This document shows positions 34,341 to 47,192 of a stretch of DNA of 64,000 nt, in pieces (position 1 is the stretch's first letter; each line of letters begins with the position of its first letter). The notes beneath the pieces are model-generated. The model made no database searches and was not told the origin of the DNA. It worked only from the letters and a program-made list of their open reading frames with translations. Origin of the DNA: Euptelea pleiosperma (lineage: Eukaryota > Streptophyta > Magnoliopsida > Ranunculales > Eupteleaceae); contig CM068551.1 in assembly GCA_035048495.1 (NCBI GenBank), forward strand, positions 9,983,248-10,047,247, read 5' to 3'. The translations under genes were made by a program, and so were the position numbers.

Positions 34341-35870
34341 GTTCGGTTGACGGGATTGCAAAAAGACGAAAAGGAATTCGGAAAGCTGCTTAATCTTGAA
34401 GATCCGATCCAATTCGGAAACTTTCTACTTTATTTTTCACATTTTCCACTTATTATTTTAATGCCTCGGACGGCCGAGTGCAAAGTTGTAATAATTTAGG
34501 GATTCATTTTCTCTCCTTTTAGAATAACTGCTAGATAATTAACTAATTAAAAATACCAAAAATATTAGGGTCAGATTTCAATTCTGCTATTTTTAGTTAG
34601 ATCACCATTGGTTATTTGATTCAATTTGGAAGATTTTCAACTCCGAGTAATTCAAAAGTAGATATTTCCGAACACTAATTCAGGAATAGCTAAAGTTGAA
34701 TTTCAAACCCTAATTGGAACTAATTCACAATACCTGCCATAAATCATTGCGTGTTTCTTGAAACCCCAAAGGTGGTATACCTTCCAATTTCATACCATAG
34801 ACCATTGTGGACTAACGTGATTGCGGATTGCGTTTACCAAGTGAGTAAGGAGCGAAAGCTCAAAGAGGTGGAGTCAGGCCCAAGCCCATTTGGATACCCC
34901 TCCCTATCTCACGGAGGAGACCCCATGCGTAGCCAACGGGTAGGTAAGTTTCTATACCTCGCCTTGAGTGCGATCGTGATCATTGTGCAAATACTGTGCC
35001 GATTGTTTATTTGCTTTTGCAACACTTATCGGAATTGCTTGGTTTGGTCGTAATGAAATACATAAAGAGCAAGCCCAGCTCTAACTTGAAACTGGTGGGA
35101 TTTCATCACTCACCTCGTCATTCCAGCTTTTGTGCAACCATAGCCAAAAATTAAAATCAATCAAGAAGTAGAGCCCACTTAGATTGGTGTTCGAGGAAAA
35201 CTCCACATAAAGCGACCCCTTCAAAGATCAAGTCGATTAAGTCCATGAGTGCGGGTCCCTGTTATCTAACACACCCATATGTCCCTACTACTCAAGTATA
35301 CTGAGCTCATAAGTGGCCTCCTTGATTGTCTGTCGGATTAGCTTATTGTCGGATTAGGAACACGAACCAACCCTAGCTCCTCTTCTGGGAAAACTCATCT
35401 TCACGCTTGACAAATTCGGTTAGTCTGGGGCGTATTTAAGTCAGCCGATGTGCCGCACGTCTGTCTAGTCTTCGGATTATCTTGCAGTCAACTTGAGTTA
35501 GTACTAGTGGATTTGCTTTGAAGAGTGTATCCTGGTATGAACCTACAGAGTGAAAAGTTAGTCCGGCGGGTAATTGAAGATAAACCAGTGGTCCACCCAT
35601 TGTCATAATCTACACTATCCCTACACTAAACAAGATAATTCATAATACTATCCTGATTATTTAGAAATAGGATTATCTGTTGCTCTGTGTGCATCATCTA
35701 GGCTCGTTCGATTTCATAACCTCTTACCGACTCTAGGGGCTTGCTTTTTCAAGCATATGCCCATTTGGATTTGAACCAACACGATACTGATTCGATCTGA
35801 GAGTCAGTCTACCGCACCACTCTCTTCCACCTAATCTATCTCCCTACTCTGAGAGACTCACATCTCTCTG
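34341..35870 (+). other. 5' leader of Athila-2
   Basis: About 1.5 kb without a supported gene. It is collinear with the Athila-1 leader (rc of 16122-17965), for example the CTCGGACGGCCGAG-like start and the GAGCGAAAGCTCAA block near 34850. The short frames here are not shared with Athila-1. Confidence 0.6.
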
Positions 35871-37604
35871 ATGGATGCTGAACGGCCTCTATTCGAGACC
35901 TACCATAATTTTTTTGAAGATCTAGGAGATAACTATGAGCACTGGTATACCAATCCTAAGTGTCATCAAGACACTTCAGTCTCATCGAGGTCCATGGGAT
36001 ATGAAGCACAGGGCGATCCAGTACTAAAATCCCTACTTATGGATTTGAGAAACTCAATTTTTGCCCTTGATGTTGCGGTCTAGAAGCATGTTTATCACTC
36101 CACATCTGTGGGATATTTCCCTCATGTCCAAGAAGAGGTCTGTAATTTTAGTAAATTGGAATCTCTGCTGCAGACCTACTACAATAACACGTATTATCCG
36201 GACAATGGAAGTCACGATAACTTTGGATGGGAACAACAGTCTTTTCCCCAGTAGAATCTGCAACATGATATGTATCATTCCGGGTTTCACCAACCTTGTG
36301 GACAATATAATGGCCAGTACTCACAATCGCAGTACCAGCCAGATCCACAGATTGAATATTTTGGTCAACAATGGACCCTGCAGGATTTTCAAAGTCAGCA
36401 GATAGTCCCAAACTCACATCCATCATATATCTTTCATACTCAGTCGAACTACATTCAAGAGTTGGCACCTCAGCTTCCTTTAGCTGAATCGCCACAGTCT
36501 GCTACCAAACCTAGTCTAGAAGAACTCCTCTCACAATACATCATCCAACAACAGCACTCCATGGAGAGCTTGGAACACCGTCTAGGTGAATTAGAATCTG
36601 AGAGAGAGGAAGTCAACTTCACTAGCCAACCTATGGCTTATCTAGAGGGGAATACCATGGCCACAGTCCATAATGAGGAGTCGCACAGCTGGACCCAGTA
36701 CCAGACTTTACAAGAGGAAATTGAGGTTGCTACAAACAAAGGATTGGACTACAATATTGATGAGCCAGAGTCTCCATCTTCGGTGTCCTTCAAAGCATCG
36801 ACTTCTGAACTTAGCTTAGAGGAATCATCTACCTCTGTTATTTCTATCTGGGACTCTGAAGAAGTTATTCATAACATTGAGCTGTGTCTTGACTATAGGA
36901 TCCCAATTGGCCTAGACTTACCCATCCCCACCACCCTTGGATTGTGCAACAATCATGATGAACCCATGTTTCCATCTATGGTGCCCTTACAGGCAGCTAC
37001 TTCTGCACCGAGCACAGAGATACCCATATCCATCTCTATCTCTAATGATTCTACATCTACACTGGATGCAGATATTCCTACCATTGAGCAATATCTAGAA
37101 AATGGGATTCCAGCTGCCCAGGACCTATCGTTTTCCACCGAGGATAAACACATTGAGTGCAGGGATTGGAACATCACTCTCACATTAGGAAACCTCGAGG
37201 ACAAGGTCCATAGTTTTGACCCGCCACCATACGTCGATGTTGTCAATAAACAGTGTGCCGTAGAAAATCTAATTCAGGACTCTCCCGAGGAAAAACTCTC
37301 CCAGTGTGAAGAACACTTTGCGCCTGACTTCATCTCGGAGTCAGACAATTATGCTATTACTGATCTGCAAGAGTTTGCTCCATTCAGATACATTACTGCT
37401 AAACTCAATGAGTTTGCGGCTCTGCTAACCATGGCCAGAGAACCCACTACTGCTCTCATCTCAGTCTTTACTGAGAAGCTTCGATCCCTCCCAGCTGAAC
37501 TACATGTTTTTGTGGGTCTGCAAAGAGCACTTACTATCCTTCTCTCAGTTTACACTGAGAAAGACCTGTTCTATATAGGTATACCTAGACAAGGGATAGG
37601 ATAA
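35871..37604 (+). pseudogene. Gag-derived reading frame of Athila-2 (578 codons, two stops)
   Basis: The frame begins MDAERPLFET, matching the gag start of Athila-1. It then jumps to sequence like the gag C-terminal half (EEVCNFS, YYPDNGSHDNFGW, MYHSGFHQPC, LAPQLPLAESPQ, EELLSQYI). The next part is a long Ser/Glu/Thr-rich acidic stretch. The end matches the protease-RT linker of Athila-1 (ECRDWNITLTL, CAVENLIQDS, EEHFAPDF). The gag capsid region, protease and all later enzymes are missing. Stops are only at 36081-36083 and 36252-36254, both TAG; the last 444 codons are open. It has no recognised catalytic motif. Confidence 0.8.
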
Positions 37605-39549
37605 CAGTTTTTTTTCTACCTTAGAAGACTGCAGATTCACTCAGTCTCCATGAGTTTTGAACTAGTTGGGGGTACTCGATATACCCCCGTCATATCTGGC
37701 TGAAGACATAAAACTTAGCGCTTTCGGAAAGGCAATTCCGGTATTCCTAGAAGTCATTGAGTCTCATGCATAATTCTTATATTTCATATATTATTATGGC
37801 TATGCAGGTACAATTCCTCTCACTACCATCAGGTATCACCAAATCTCAGTCATACTGGTATAACTCTTCCTCTAACATGCATCACATTCAGAGTTTTCAT
37901 ACATTTTTGTCTCGGTCAGAGCACTGAGGACGGTGCTGTATTTCAGTTGGGGGTGGGGATTTATCAAAACTCATGTCTTCATTAAAAAAAAATTGAGAAA
38001 AATGAGAAAAAGATGTATTTTTGGGGTGATAACCTATGTTTTACAAAGTTTTCTGAGTACTTTCGAAATGCTTTTCAAATCCTTTACAATGATGAGTACA
38101 AACTTTTCGAAAAGTCTATTTATTGAAAAGGATGTCTGTTTTGAAAAATCACTTATTAGCTCTTCATTCAGTTTGAAAGCAAACATTACTACAGTGGATT
38201 GAAAAATCTTTGAAAACTCAGATTCAGCAAAAATGTTCACATATCAACGTCAGAATTATCCGAAGTTTAGATTATCCAGAGATCCAAGAAGAACAATTGT
38301 GGAAACCTAACCTAGTGAGCTTTTGAGCTTTTGAGCTTTTCATTATTTCTGAGGGTTATAAATTATTCTGAGTCACAAGATGACTCACAATTCTTTTACT
38401 TCCCAAATATTTCTATTGAGCGATCTCATTAACCCTTGCTTTGGTCATGGAACTCAGAACGACATCAAATTCGGATTATTACATAAAGAAACATCTCTAT
38501 ATCCATTCGAGACATCGAAGATGAAAGTACAAACCCTAGAAAATGATATAGGCCATCTTTTTACCCAATCAAACTTTTTAGCTTCCTTAACATCTATACC
38601 GTTAGAAACCATTTTTGAGTCTGTTGATGAAAACCTTTTCTTGTTAACACATCAACCAAAAACCCAATCCCAAAAAAGAGTTCAATACGATAACCTACTT
38701 CTGAGAGGGATCAAAGAGTATTTGGTATGATCATGAAAAGATAGAAACCAAGAAAGAAAAAGAAAACAAAACAAAACAAATGGTTCGAGCTGAAAAGAAA
38801 CATGATCAGAAATAAAGAAGGAAAGGTTGAAGAATAGCCAAAAAGACAAAAATTAAAAAAAAAAAAGAAGAAAAGTCAAAGAAATATTATCCCTGGGAAA
38901 AGTTGCAAAGAATAGTGAGATACCCTCTCAGAATTTTTGAATACCAGAATATCGTTCTTTTCTGAACCTATCCTAAGCCTCAATACAACCTATGCAAGTC
39001 CTATTTGATTCTAGATTTGTACCATCCTCAAGTGTGGAGAATGGAGAAAAGAGAAATTATAGAGTTTGATCTGACGTTCTTAAGTGATATGACATTCCAA
39101 TCATGAGATCTTAAATCTTCTTATACCCTCCATTCAAGAACTATATATATGGGACGTTTGCCAGTTTTTATATTCATCTCCTCACATATAGTTTGAGAGA
39201 AAAGTATAAAACCATTTCTGAGTGATTCACTTCTGAGTGGTATACAAGTGAGGATTGAGGTCGAGGCATAGAGTCTCTAAGGAGATCCAAATATCTCTAC
39301 TGCCAGATAAGGATGATGTTGAACATGCACACACACTGAGTCTGAGTAATCTTTTGTTTGAAGGTCCATTTGTAGAAGTGTTGCATTTTGCAGATTAGTT
39401 CTAATTTGTGAATGATTTCTTGCATCCTCGAAATAATCGGACAAAACGGAATTTTTCTGAGTAATGCAAATAAGTTTTCTAGCATATTCTGCCAAGCCCT
39501 TTTTCGCTCACTTATTTCGCAATAATTGCCAAGGATTGGCAATATGCTA
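37605..39549 (+). other. 3' non-coding region of Athila-2
   Basis: It is collinear with the minus-strand 3' region of Athila-1 (8576-10500). The hairpin GCACTGAGGACGGTGC (37921-37936) and TTGGGGGTGGG (37947-37957) are conserved. The frame at 38380-38730 (116 codons) has no domain I recognise and no counterpart frame in Athila-1. Confidence 0.6.
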
Positions 39550-39560
39550 GTTGGGGGTTG

Positions 39561-41192
39561 TGATATTCGCTCAAAAGTGCTTATTTTAAGCCATTATCCT
39601 TATAGCGATGTCGCATTCTCCTACGTAAAACTTGTCTTTTTGTCGACTTTTCTATATAAGAGTTTCTTCCATTGCGTAGAACACATTCTTTAGACGAAAA
39701 TTGACTATTTGGATGAAATATACGCATTTCGGATAGTCCAGTATCAAGTCATTTTAGTTGAATCTCATTACACGCTTTTTCACTTGTAGGAAACCCTATC
39801 GGGCGATTCTCGAGGACTGGCGGGCCCACGATCAACCACAGAAGACTTCTATCAAAGCTTAAAGAGCCAACAGACTAGGATAAAAAGATAGAAGACATAT
39901 ACGGGCAAAGCTAGAGGATCGTAGAGCCGGAACAAGGACTAAGAGAGAGAATAGCTGGAGACCAAGAGAAGGACTTAGGTGTTAAATGCCACACCAATTG
40001 ACATCAAAGGATAAGTTTGACTTATTGGTGGAGCAGACGAGAGAGAATAAAGAAGACCAGGGTTCAAGACCCTCCAATGCTTTTATTTTTATATTTTTCT
40101 CTCACCTCTCTCCTATTTCTCTCTTTATTTATCTATCTTGGCCCATGACATAGGCCCATGACCTAAGCCCATGACCCATGCCCATACCCATGACCCATGA
40201 CCCATGACCCATGACCCATTACCCATTACCCATGCTCATGCCCATTTGCAACAACAAGAGAGAATTGGTCTCACTTGACCGATTCTTCTCTCCCCCATAT
40301 CTCTCTATCCTAGTCACTTTCTCTCTCATCCAACTAACCCATTCCCAACTGTTGGATCTCTCTAGATCCAACGGTCATCATTTTTACAACAAGTAAAAAG
40401 AAAAAAAAAATCTATAAGAGATTTACGATCTCTCTATCTTGGGTTGGTTCCCTCCCCCTTCTCTTCCTCTCTTTCTTCTTTCTTTCTCTTCTTTACCCTT
40501 CTTCTCCGGTGAGCAACTCCGACGAGCTCACCATTAATGCCTCCACCTCGAGGTGCAAAGCATCAAACAACAACTTCTCCTTGCTGCCCATTCCATCCGC
40601 CACAATCAAAGGCTACAATCCTCAATCCTATTGAGGTCGATCCAATCGAAGTTGCACCATCTACCTCTTCAATGGTAAGCTTCTTTCTAATTCATCTCTC
40701 TAACCTTCCTACCTTCTTTCTCTCTCTTCTTTCCCTCTCTACCTTTACATGCTTTCTAGGATAATATTTTAATGGCTTTCTAGATTAATTTGGTTTAATG
40801 TTATTTTCGTTGTAAAGCATTTCAACAAGCATTGTAAGCATTTGTTTTTAGTTTAATGAACAAACTTTAAATTCAAGTTTAAGTTGTTTTCATTTATTGT
40901 GTTTTTCATTCTCGTTTCTCTTATATTTTTTTATTCTAATAGTTTTAACAACAATCTCAAGCATATTTTAAATCAACCTCCACCATTCTCACCCTTCCAT
41001 TTATTCTGACCATTTTCTGATTATTCTTGTTTCTTATTGTGCTAACTAATTCCGAGTGTGGACGATATCCGACACGAGCCACTGTGCAAGTCTGCTTATT
41101 TGCAGATTAAGTGAACCAATTTGGAGAAATTACAAATATTATTGAGATTTAGGGTTTTCGTAACCAACGACGCGGAAAAAATCTTAATTTCA
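39561..41192 (+). repeat. 3' LTR of Athila-2
   Basis: A 1632-bp LTR, preceded by GTTGGGGGTTG, nearly identical to 32734-34325. Visible differences are scattered substitutions, an extended CCCATGAC array and a short duplicated stretch near 41005-41030. The high similarity suggests a fairly recent insertion. Confidence 0.9.
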
Positions 41193-41197
41193 CCTGG

Positions 41198-42492
41198 GCT
41201 TGGACGGCTACATGAGGCTGCCTTCTCAGATCCCTGCGAAGACATATGTTGTGTTGGCATGTGTTACGATGACATGTGTTACGATTGTGTTAGCTGTTCG
41301 ATCTGTGCCTGCATCGCCTTTATCATCTGGGCCTGACTCTCTAGTTGTGACATCAAATTTACTTGGTTCATTTTCAGATGAGCCAAATGCGCTTTATTCC
41401 CACGTTTAGGGATTTGGAAGTATTTTAAAGGGGTGACGAAATGCCCCATGCCCCTAACCCTACTGGGATGTTCTTAGGTCCCTAATGCCATTGTCAGTAC
41501 ATCATTACTACCCTCAATTGATCGGGACCCCTCTTCAACTTGTTTTCTTAAATTATCCTGTAAAAATATATGTAAATCAAATTAATAATCTTGATATATA
41601 ATTTATTATATGTAATTCACGGGGCAGATTATTATATGAGGCAACTTACAATTTTGACAGCCGTTTCCCTGACGGCGTTGTCTACATACTATCCATCATT
41701 AGTCTAACGAGCCCTTTTCCATAGCTCTCTCCGATCCACCTCTTCGGAGTTACTTAATTATTTCTGTTATAAAATAAATAATTTACATCAGTGATTATAT
41801 ATTTACAATAATTTTATATTTACAACAATTCTATAATTACAGCTACTAACTTACCAACTCCTCAGCCAGATTGGCATAAGACTTTCTACCCAGGCAATGG
41901 TTGTATTTATTCATTGCTCGCATTTCCTTTTGGGCTTCACGATATGCCCTCCCCTCTTATGATATTTTTAAAGCTACGAAAGCTTCCCAATCTGCTTGGT
42001 CAATGTAGCCAAACTTAAGTGGCTTCAAATTAAGCAGATTTGGCTCCGCCATATAAGGAACTACGTGATCTGCATTCAACTTGATCTTGAAATCCCACCA
42101 TCTTGTACCAATGATGGACAATGTGTGCCGCTTGCTTCTTGGGTCTAGCACAAAATGCTCCTGCAAGTTAATTAAGAGTTAATAACATCAGATGATGACA
42201 AGTGAGATTTTGACAAGATGATTTCTAAGTAATTTTAATTTACCTGAACACATATCCATAATTTTTCTTTCAATTCAGTTGGCACATCTTTCGAAACTGC
42301 ATGCTTAATGGGAACCATTTGTCGCGCAATGAGACCAGCATATGTGGACAAGGTTGCTCCAGCGTCTCCTATTAGTACCCCATTTTCATTGTATTTCACA
42401 ACTAACTTCTCACTCTGTTTTAACAGTTGTTCTAGCTTTGTAACATCTCGACTTTTCTTCTTTGCAGATGCATCACTTGTGTGCGACTCCAT
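41198..42492 (-). pseudogene. CACTA gene 2, 5' part (Tnp1-like)
   Basis: Exon 1 runs from ATG 42492 to 42244 (donor GTAAAT) and is Lys/Glu-rich. The next exon starts at 42160 and contains EHFVLDPRSKRHTLSIIGTR, GYIDQADWEAFV, then a stop at 41957-41959, and REAQKEMRAMNKYNHCLGRK up to a GTAAGT donor at 41853. Two further blocks follow, one with EEVDRRELWKRARL then a stop, the other with SNDVLTMALG. These are hallmarks of the plant En/Spm second gene. The gene is cut by Athila-2 after 41198. Confidence 0.8.
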
Positions 42493-42805
42493 ATTGGAAA
42501 ATACCCAGAATAGTTAGTATAGTGATACATGAAATAACAAATATAAAGTCGATAGGTAGTGTGATACATGAAAAAGAAGCTAGGTAATACATGAAAAAGA
42601 AGAAATATAAAGAACAAAGATATGAAAAAGCAATATATATTCCATTAATAAAAATAATCCAATACATGAGGGGGGGACATCCAGCCTTACCCCTATCCCA
42701 TAATTTATAAATAAAACCCAATTATGATTTTCTAATATCAATCCAAATTACTTCAGAATGATCTTGTCGCACATAAGATTCATCAGACTCTTCAATGTCA
42801 TCAAC

Positions 42806-45800
42806 TTATAATCCATTAATAACTTGCTGATGTTCATTACAAATATCAATGAATTCATCATCATAGTCATTTTCAGGATACTCTCTTGTAGGAGCTGAGA
42901 GAACAATTGACATTTTAGGATCAAGTTGATCTTCTACGTAAAAAACTTGTTTTGCCTGAGAAACCAAAATAAAAGAATCAGGTCCTACTCTACCAAGCTC
43001 AACTAATGTGAAACCAAACTCATATTTGAATATGACATTCTTGCTATCAACCCAATCACATTTAAATACTAGAATCTTGAACACATGATAATCAAGCAAC
43101 CATATCTCGTTTATATTACCGTAAAAGCACATTTGGCCAATGATAGAATTCTTATCTTTTGTGCTTGCGATTTGTAGTGTTTCGGCCACTATGCTCATTC
43201 CGCTGTTCTGGTTCACTCGTGAATTATCCCGATTTGAAGTGTGATAACGACAACCATTAATGATGTAGCCCAGACATTTGATTACATTATGAGTAGGTCC
43301 TTGTGCTATCCACCTCAATGTGTTCAAGATGTTATTTTGACCGCGTAATTCATCTTCAACCTATAAAGATTTCAATAGTTAGACATGTCTATTTATGACT
43401 TAAAATAAATACAAACATGTATAAATTATTGTACCATTTGTCGTATCTAGGATATAAAAGTGCAGTTATGTTCTAGCTGTTACTATTTTTGATTTTTTGA
43501 TTGATGCTGATAATTTGCCTTCAAGTAAGACATATGCTCGCTGTTAAGATACGAATGATACAACATAGAGTTAAAATGTAGTCCTTAAGCAATAAAACGA
43601 AGATAAATTAACTGAAAATGGAGATAAAATTGTCTTTATGTGATGTAAGGTTGAACATCATTCATGTTTTTCAACACATAACGATATGCCTGCTCCAAAG
43701 ACTCGTATCAACTTGGTCGACATTGCCTCCTAGCAAAGGCTTGCCATCAAAGAGCAGCTTCCCATATTCAGTATTACTAGTTGCCTTATTTCTATCATAA
43801 GGAATCCTAATTGCTTCCAAATTAAATAAGTTTTCCGTGCAAAACTCAATCGCTTCCTCTGCAATATAAAATTTAGCAATGCAGCCATCTAGTCGGTTTC
43901 GATTATGTACATGACCTTTTAAAACCTTCATAAACCTACAAGTATATTTGAAAATAACTATTATATCAATACTGACACTAACTTACGTGAAAAATGATGA
44001 AGTATGAGAGTATAGTTTTGTAGAACATACCTTTCAAAGGGTACATCTATCGAAAGTGAACTGGTCCACATAATAGGACCTCTCTGACAAGATGCACTGT
44101 TAGATGAACCATTATGTCAAAGAATGATGGTGGAAAGTACTTTTCAAATAAACACAATGTAAGTACAAGATTATCTTGCACATTAATTAATCTTGCCACA
44201 TCCACTATTTTGTTACATAGAGCATTAAAGAAGAAGCAGAATCTACTAATAGCCACCCTCATTGGTTTTGGCAACAACAAACGTATTGCAACTGACAGTA
44301 GTTGTTGCATCAGTATATGACAGGTCATGAGACTTAAGACCATACAACTTCAAATCTTCCATTGAGATACAGTTTCTGAAATTTGAAGAGTATCCTTTTT
44401 GGACCTTGAGTGTTTGCAATGTTTTGCAGAATATCCTCTTTTCATCTTTAGATAATGTATAACATGCTGGAGGTAAATATGTTTTACTCCTTTCTGACTT
44501 GCGGTTCTAATTGCTTACTCAAACCCATATCTATAAGGTCTAACCAAGAATTAATACCATCATTTGTTTTTCTCAGTATATTCAGTAATGTTCCAACAAT
44601 GCTCTCGCACACATTCTTTTTGATGTGCATAACATCCAAATTATGTCACATATGCAAAAATTTCCAATATTCAAGCTCAAAGAATATAGACTTCTTTTTC
44701 CAACAAGTTGAAGATTCAACTACCTTATCCACAATATTGTCTTCCTCTCGCGGTCGCTTTGATTTTTTCGACTTCTTGAGAATTACCTATTTCTTTCCCC
44801 ATGAGTATTTGATCCCTTCTATCTTTTTTAGTATTTGCTCACTACTTAACGATTTTGGAGCCAACCCCAACTCTTGTGTACATGAGTCAACCGGATCGTG
44901 AAGATCTTACTTTATAAAAGCTGCGGAACCAAACATGGAGTTGATCTGCTTTGAATCCTCAACTTCAAACCAAGGGCTTCTTTCTCAAGATCGAATTTAA
45001 GGCTAGGTTTATATAGGCAAAACGGGGGTTGGCGGCATCTGACATCAAATCACCTTAGTTTCATCAACAAGGTCTCTTTCAAGGCATAAACCCCCATCAA
45101 ACGCCTTTTTCAATTTTTGGTATGGATGATTCAATGGAAGAAATCTTCTGTGACCGGTATATATATTGTTCTTTCCATATTTTAGTCTATGATAATATGT
45201 TTCTTCACTGCATATTGGACAAACATTATATCCTTTGACAGTGCAACCACACAAGATGCCATATGTAGGAAAATCATTGATTGTCCATAATAACACAATG
45301 TATAACGTAAATGATTCCCGTTGATATGCATCATACACTTTAATACATTCCTCCCATAAAATTTTCAGATCCTTAATCAATGGTGCCAAGTAAACATCAA
45401 TGTCTTTGCCAGGCTGCTTTGGACCTGATATTAACATTGTCAACATCATAAATTTTCTCTTCATACACAACCATAGTGGAAGGTTGTAGATTACCATTAA
45501 GACCGGTCAACAACTATGCCTATTAGATTGCACACTATGTAGATTTATTTCATCCGCTGAAATAGCTACTCGAAGGTTTCTTGGCTCTTTAGTAAACTTT
45601 GGATACCTATCGTCTACTAACTTCCATGCTGGGGAGTCTACTACATGACGCATTTGACCATCAACTTCTACTCTTTTGTGATAATGCCATGTCAAGTCTT
45701 TCGCCGTCTGTTTGGAACGAAACATCCTTTGGAACCTCGGGATAGGTGAAAAATATCACATTTCTTTCGTAGGCAGCCTTTTATTTTTCTTCGTCCCATT

Positions 45801-46481
45801 CTTGTTTACCTTCCACCTTGACGTTCGACAAATGGGATATGCCGTTGCATCTTTGTACTCCTTCCTATAGAGTATGCAATCGTTGGGACATGCATGGATC
45901 TTCTCATATGACATTCCCAATGCAAACAATGTCTTCTTTATCCGATGGATGGATAAAGGCAGTTCATTATCATTTGGGAACATGTCTCCCAACAATTGTA
46001 GTAGCTCTGAAAATCCTTTATCAGACCACCCATTCTTACCTTTTAAGTTCCACAGTCAGACCAATGCCGATAACTTTGTAAACTTTGAGCAACCTAGATA
46101 TAAGAGCTTCTCGGCATCTTCAATTGTGATGTCGTCGTATGCGGCCTGAACTATTTCTACTGCATCGCCAGCATCATCTGGAGCTGTCTTTCCTATCTCT
46201 TGATGGATGGAATCTTGTACATTACCACTTGACTCTGCTTTAGTACTCGGAACTTGTTCTCTATGCTAGACCCATGTTTTATAATTTTGATCGATACCAT
46301 TAAAAAACAAATATCCTTTTATTTTTTTAAGAGTATGTTTAGTGAGATTCTCGCATTTTCTATATGGACATCTTATAGAATCGAGGTCACTCTTATTGTC
46401 TCCGATAAACTTCAGAAATTAATCAACCCCATAACTATATTCCTGTGATCTTCTATCCTTGATCATCCAAGAGTTATCCAT
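42806..46481 (-). pseudogene. CACTA transposase (TNP2 type), degenerate
   Basis: The start ATG 46481 gives MDNSWMIKDRRSQEY, the Transpos_assoc N-terminal pattern, with CPYRKCEN as its Cys pair. Next comes KIHACPNDCILYRKEY (near 45890). The catalytic-core block follows, with RNLRVAISADEINL where ATDGFNP-like sequence is usual, then LPLWLCMKRKFMML and GPKQPGKDIDVYL. After it come Cys pairs (CGCTVKGYNVCPIC). Downstream exons give a DUF4218-like block (44343-44047, LPKPMRVAISRFC), a linker (43931-43671) and a DUF4216-like block (43327-42806, FKCDWVDS and EYPENDYDDEF). In-frame stops near 46420, 46260, 45753 and 45504 (the last a Trp to TGA change) make it inactive. Confidence 0.88.
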
Positions 46482-47192
46482 TATGTTGGACCTAAATAAG
46501 TATTGCACGATTCCTGAAATATATTGTGCACATCGAAATAAATTGAGATAAAGAACAATATGCATGTGTTTGGACACTTATCCCTATTTTGTTTTCAGTC
46601 TCTATCTAAGTTTGCTAACTCTAAAGTTTCATAACCCATTCAAGAACTGATATTGCTTCTTATTGATCATATATATGTAGTGTCTGTATTAGTTTAAAAT
46701 TCGACAACATTTCCCCGCACTTCTCCATATATACGTTTATTTTATGTTGATTTTCATGCCAATCCAACTACCAAAGTAGTCGAGATATGAAAATCAACAG
46801 AAAATAGGGTTCTCATACAAATTGTGATCCTTGAACAGGTGCGCAATTCTATGTTAACCCATGTAAGAAATTAAAGACTGGATCTCAGATAAGATTATGT
46901 GTGAAACCTCTTATCTTTGATAGAGTCTTCAAGATCTCATGCTTATTATGGTAGTGTACTTTGTGCAAATATGAAATAATAACAAGCGACATTTTAACTT
47001 CATATAAGCTAGTTATAGCTAAAACTTGGATAGGTACAAACACATCTAATGTATTCATCCAACATCAATCATACAAATTCAATACGCACAATTATATAGC
47101 TAAAAAAGAAAATTAAAATAAGAAAAATTGATTGAGAATAAATACATGTATGTACAGTTCAATATAGGTAAGATATTAAATCTATACATAGG
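46482..47192 (-). other. CACTA 5' non-coding region or intron
   Basis: About 700 bp upstream of the transposase start has no supported frame. It probably lies in an intron between the 5' exon near 48260-48450 and the ATG at 46481; that is inference. Confidence 0.4.

Larger units (their letters stand above)
32734..41192 (+). mobile_element. Athila-2: internally deleted Athila derivative nested in the CACTA element
   Basis: The 8459-bp element has LTRs at 32734-34325 and 39561-41192, a PBS at 34328-34340 and a polypurine tract before 39561. Perfect 5-bp target duplications CCTGG flank it (32729-32733 and 41193-41197). The CACTA gene-2 sequence continues on both sides. The 5.2 kb internal region lacks protease, RT, RNase H and integrase. 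It keeps a gag-derived frame (35871-37604), the leader and the 3' region. It must have been moved by another Athila's enzymes. Confidence 0.92.

Noticed and set aside
36054..37246. Minus-strand frames opposite the Athila-2 gag-derived frame
   Set aside because: These are shadows of the plus-strand frame, which is supported by its match to Athila-1 gag and linker.
44114..44901. Plus-strand frames of 68 and 148 codons
   Set aside because: They lie opposite the minus-strand CACTA transposase (DUF4218-like) region and have no domain.
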